A stretch of 64,000 bases of DNA, from contig NZ_MUHF01000030.1 of NCBI RefSeq assembly GCF_002217435.1, positions 46,691 through 110,690 on the forward strand. Reading direction: 5' to 3'. The position numbers were made by a program, and so were the translations under genes. The stretch comes from Flavobacterium reichenbachii (lineage in GTDB: Bacteria; Bacteroidota; Bacteroidia; Flavobacteriales; Flavobacteriaceae). The notes beneath the pieces are model-generated. The model did not search any database. It was not told the DNA's origin and saw only the letters and a program-made list of their open reading frames with translations. Of this stretch, positions 61,263 to 64,000 are shown one piece after another; the stretch's first letter is position 1, and every line of letters starts with the position of its first letter.

Positions 61263-62609
61263 TTAAGGCTGTATATTATACTCTTCTAATTTTCGATACA
61301 AAGTCGCAATTCCAATTTCTAATAATCTAGCCGTTTCCGCTTTATTGCCTTTTGTATAATTTAAAACCTTCTGAATATGAAGTTTTTCTATGCTCTGCAT
61401 CGAAAAAGCCGATATCGATTTGGTGTTTTTTTCAGGTTGATGCAGCATTTCGTAAGGAAGAACATCCGAAGTTAAAGTATCGCCATTACTCAAAATAACC
61501 GATCTTTCGATGATGTTTTTGAGTTCTCTAATATTTCCCGGCCACGAATAATTTTCTAATTTCTGCAGAAAATTATCGGCTATATTTAAGGTTTTTTTAT
61601 TCGTTTTTTCAGAAAACTGCTTGACGAAATAGTGGGTCAAAGTTGCAATATCTTTAATTCTTTCGCGTAAAGGAGGTAGTTTTATTTCGAAAATATTCAA
61701 ACGAAAATACAAATCAGAACGAAAACGATGTTCGTCGCTTTCTGTTTTTAAATCTCGGTTTGTCGCGGCAATTAATCTGAAATTTGATTTTTTGGGTGTG
61801 GTATCGCCAACAGGAATATATTCGGAAGTTTCTAAAACACGTAATAATTTTGCCTGAAGTTCGATTGGCATTTCTCCAATTTCATCTAGAAATAAAGTAC
61901 CGCCATTAGCTTCTTCAATAAAACCTTTTTTATCTTTTAAAGCTCCCGTAAAAGCACCTTGTTTGTGGCCAAATAATTCACTTTCCAGAATTTCCTTGCT
62001 GAAAGTACTGCAGTTTAAAGCAACAAAAGATTTTCCAACACGATTGCTGTTTTCGTGAATTGCCTGTGCAAAAACTTCTTTCCCGGTCCCCGTTTCACCT
62101 GTAAGCAAAACCGTAGAATCTGTTTTGGCAACTTTTTGTGCAAGATCTATAACCTGTTCAATTCCTTTCGATTTTCCGATAATGCTGCTGAAAGAATACT
62201 TATCGCCAATGCGTTTTTCGAGTTGTTGTACTTTTTTCTGTAACTGCACTTTTTCGACAGCTTTGTATAAAAGCGGAATAATTTTATCGTTATCATCGCC
62301 TTTTACAATATAATCAAAAGCGCCATTTTTCATCGCCTGAACGCCATCTGGAATGTTTCCAAAAGCAGTTAACAAAATAACTTCTGTCATTGGAAAACTT
62401 CTTTTTATATTCTGAAGAAAATCAACGCCGTTTCCGTCAGGCAGTTTCACATCGCATAAAACGACATCAACATCTGTTTGTTCTAATTTTTTAAAACCTG
62501 ATTTTAAATCTTTGGCTTCAATAACTTCAAATCCTTCCGATTTAATAATGCGTGCCAGCAGACTTCTCAGTTTTTCTTCGTCGTCTATAATTAAAATTTT
62601 ATGTATCAT
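61263..62609 (-). CDS. NtrC-type sigma-54-dependent response regulator of the kdp locus
   Basis: The 448-residue regulator has a receiver domain (Asp53 in VVLCDVKLPDG), a sigma-54-activating AAA+ domain (Walker A GETGTGKE, sigma-54 loop GAFTGA, Walker B GGTLFLDEIGEMP) and a Fis-type helix-turn-helix (NKAETARLLEIGIATLYRKL). It sits at the head of the kdp locus where a KdpE (OmpR-type) regulator would be expected, and no other regulator is present. Pairing with the HAMP-PAS kinase at the operon end is inferred from context. A -7-like box lies at 62647-62654. Confidence 0.93.
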   Translation of the reverse strand: MIHKILIIDDEEKLRSLLARIIKSEGFEVIEAKDLKSGFKKLEQTDVDVVLCDVKLPDGNGVDFLQNIKRSFPMTEVILLTAFGNIPDGVQAMKNGAFDYIVKGDDNDKIIPLLYKAVEKVQLQKKVQQLEKRIGDKYSFSSIIGKSKGIEQVIDLAQKVAKTDSTVLLTGETGTGKEVFAQAIHENSNRVGKSFVALNCSTFSKEILESELFGHKQGAFTGALKDKKGFIEEANGGTLFLDEIGEMPIELQAKLLRVLETSEYIPVGDTTPKKSNFRLIAATNRDLKTESDEHRFRSDLYFRLNIFEIKLPPLRERIKDIATLTHYFVKQFSEKTNKKTLNIADNFLQKLENYSWPGNIRELKNIIERSVILSNGDTLTSDVLPYEMLHQPEKNTKSISAFSMQSIEKLHIQKVLNYTKGNKAETARLLEIGIATLYRKLEEYNIQP

Positions 62610-62646
62610 TTAAGGAAATATAACTCGAAAGTTGTTTTTTGAAATA

Positions 62647-62654
62647 CAAATTTA
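62647..62654 (-). promoter_or_regulatory. Candidate -7 box of the regulator gene
   Basis: TAAATTTG on the minus strand matches TAnnTTTG, 37 bp before the ATG. No TTG box lies at the usual distance. Confidence 0.4.
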
Positions 62655-62816
62655 GGTTTTAAATCATTTGTCTTTTTTGATTCGGTCGAAATTATTTTTC
62701 AATGTGTAATCAGTTTTTAAAATACTTTTTCTTAAAAAGGAAGTAGAAATATTTGTACCTACAAATATTATAATTCTATTAACATTAGAAAGTAAAGTGC
62801 ATCAATATAAATGAGT

Positions 62817-62824
62817 TAATTTTG
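62817..62824 (+). promoter_or_regulatory. Candidate -7 box of the flavin oxidoreductase gene
   Basis: TAATTTTG matches TAnnTTTG, 19 bp before the ATG at 62844. Confidence 0.45.
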
Positions 62825-62843
62825 TGTCTTAGCATTATTTTAT

Positions 62844-63851
62844 ATGAAAAAACCAATTTCAGTTTCAATATTAGAGCTTGCAATCATTACGCAAGACAGT
62901 AACGCATCAGAAACATTTAAAAAAACAAAAGACATCGCGCAATTAGCCGATAAACTCGACTATAAAAGAATTTGGCTCGCAGAACACCATAATATGGCAC
63001 ACGTTGCAAGTACGGCAACAGTAGTTTTAATTGGGTATGTTGCAAGTCAAACAGAGAATATCCGTGTAGGCTCAGGCGGAATTATGCTGCCAAATCATTC
63101 TCCTTTAGTAGTTGCCGAACAATTTGGAACATTAGAAACACTTTATCCAAACCGAATCGATTTGGGTTTAGGAAGAGCTCCGGGAACAGATCAGCCAACA
63201 GCCGAGGCTATTCGAAAAGATTTTTTTGAACAAGCACAGCGATTTCCGCAAAATGTGAGCAAGCTTCAAGAGTACTTTTCAGACGAAAATGCAACTGGAA
63301 AAGTTCGTGCATTCCCCGCTGAAGGCTTAAAAGTCCCAATATGGATTTTAGGTTCAAGTATGGAAAGTGCTGCTTTGGCCGCAGCTTACGGATTACCTTA
63401 TGCTTTCGCAGGACATTTTGCTCCGCGTTTAATGATTCAGGCATTTGAGTTCTATCGAGAAAACTTTCAGGCTTCAGAGTATTTAGATAAACCAAAGACA
63501 ATGGCATGTGTCAATATAATCGCTGCAGACACAAATGAAGAAGCAGAACTATTATCTACAAGTTTGTATCAAATGTTTTTAAATTTAATTAGAAATGATC
63601 GCAAAGGATTGCAGCCTCCGGTTCCTTCACTTGATGATATCATGAGCGAAGAAGAACGCTTCCATGTTAATCAAATGACAGCTGGAACTTTCACAGGGAA
63701 TAAAGAACAATTAAAAACTGATTTAAAAAAGTTTATAGATTACGCAAAGGTCGACGAACTTATGGCAACAAGTCCAATCTTTGATCATGAGGCAAAACTC
63801 AAAAGCATCCACATTACAAAAGAAGTAATAGATAGTATAAACGATTTATGA
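62844..63851 (+). CDS. LLM-class flavin-dependent oxidoreductase
   Basis: The 335-residue protein is a bacterial luciferase-like monooxygenase (TIM barrel, FMN/F420 type). Signatures are LADKLDYKRIWLAEHHNMAH, the GSGGIMLPNHSPLVVAEQFG region and the barrel end NMFNLIRNDR-type helix. The group to which it belongs (MsnO8-like) is found in many bacteria without luminescence, and the substrate is unknown. It is encoded alone and transcribed away from the kdp regulator; a terminator follows at 63899. Confidence 0.9.
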   Translation: MKKPISVSILELAIITQDSNASETFKKTKDIAQLADKLDYKRIWLAEHHNMAHVASTATVVLIGYVASQTENIRVGSGGIMLPNHSPLVVAEQFGTLETLYPNRIDLGLGRAPGTDQPTAEAIRKDFFEQAQRFPQNVSKLQEYFSDENATGKVRAFPAEGLKVPIWILGSSMESAALAAAYGLPYAFAGHFAPRLMIQAFEFYRENFQASEYLDKPKTMACVNIIAADTNEEAELLSTSLYQMFLNLIRNDRKGLQPPVPSLDDIMSEEERFHVNQMTAGTFTGNKEQLKTDLKKFIDYAKVDELMATSPIFDHEAKLKSIHITKEVIDSINDL

Positions 63852-63866
63852 CTACATTTTTCTTCT

Positions 63867-63950
63867 CCTATATATAAGGTAAGATTTCACTCCCGAAGCC
63901 CGACAGTTTTCAAAACCTGTCGGGTTTATTTTTGATACCTATATATAAGG
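63867..63950. repeat. 13-bp direct repeats around a terminator hairpin
   Basis: CCTATATATAAGG occurs at 63867-63879 and 63938-63950 and flanks the hairpin at 63899-63924. Exact direct repeats around a hairpin resemble a small inserted unit. Confidence 0.6.
63899..63931 (+). terminator. Terminator after the flavin oxidoreductase gene
   Basis: CCCGACAG / CTGTCGGG (63899-63906 with 63917-63924) with an inner TTTT/AAAA pairing is followed by TTTATTTTT. Confidence 0.8.
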
Positions 63951-63969
63951 ACAGCTTTTAGAATTTAAA

Positions 63970-64000
63970 TTAGGAGCTATTCCCGCTATCCGTTTCAATC
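63970..64000. repeat. Dispersed intergenic element, copy 3 (cut by the window end)
   Basis: TTAGGAGCTATTCCCGCTAT matches the start of copies 1 and 2, and continues CCG then TTTCAATC up to the end of the window. Confidence 0.75.

Overview
The window is chromosomal DNA of a Flavobacterium-like member of the Bacteroidota (Flavobacteriaceae). The evidence is the low GC content; promoters with the Bacteroidota -7 box TAnnTTTG (several with a TTG box 17-23 bp upstream); almost no Shine-Dalgarno sequences except a perfect one in front of rpsU; the families Porin_10, DUF2851, DUF3467 and exosortase N; and intergenic spacers full of small palindromic repeats. There is no prophage, insertion sequence, CRISPR array or rRNA gene.

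Layout. 1-9 kb: 3' end of an outer-membrane porin, a cystathionine beta-synthase-like enzyme, DUF2851, a PspC-domain protein, an amino-acid permease (minus), a helix-hairpin-helix protein, an acyl-CoA dehydrogenase and rpsU. 9-24.4 kb: xerC, hpf, tRNA-Thr(TGT), tRNA-Tyr, tRNA-Thr(GGT), tuf, tRNA-Trp, secE, nusG, rplK, rplA, rplJ, rplL, rpoB, rpoC and a DUF3467 gene, the ancient translation/transcription cluster. 24.6-29 kb: prfC (minus), a SurA-like foldase and a MoxR ATPase. 29-32.8 kb (minus): an exosortase (XrtN type) with its probable single substrate, a multi-pass VIT-domain protein ending in a PEP-CTERM-like tail. 33-42.5 kb: two unrelated aconitases in tandem, a Kelch protein, a LysM-NlpC/P60 endopeptidase, a trans-aconitate methyltransferase-like enzyme and a small secreted protein. 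42.7-44.1 kb: a second amino-acid permease.

44.2-49.8 kb holds a DNA-damage cassette on the minus strand: umuD-like, umuC-like, an exonuclease/GIY-YIG fusion, an AlkB-like dioxygenase, then DUF1810. A divergently transcribed helix-turn-helix/S24 repressor faces it across about 100 bp with back-to-back -7 boxes. 50.7-62.6 kb is a complete Kdp potassium system on the minus strand: an NtrC-type sigma-54 regulator, a 93-aa helical protein, a 28-aa membrane microprotein, kdpF, kdpA, kdpB, kdpC, an outer-membrane beta-barrel, a KdpD that is only the sensor half, and a separate HAMP-PAS histidine kinase. No KdpE is present. The window ends with a luciferase-like flavin oxidoreductase.

The best candidates for under-described biology are the XrtN/VIT protein pair, the self-regulated mutagenesis/repair cassette, the rewired Kdp control circuit with its extra microprotein and barrel, the rpsU Shine-Dalgarno switch, and several families of hairpin-forming intergenic repeats concentrated in the kdp spacers.
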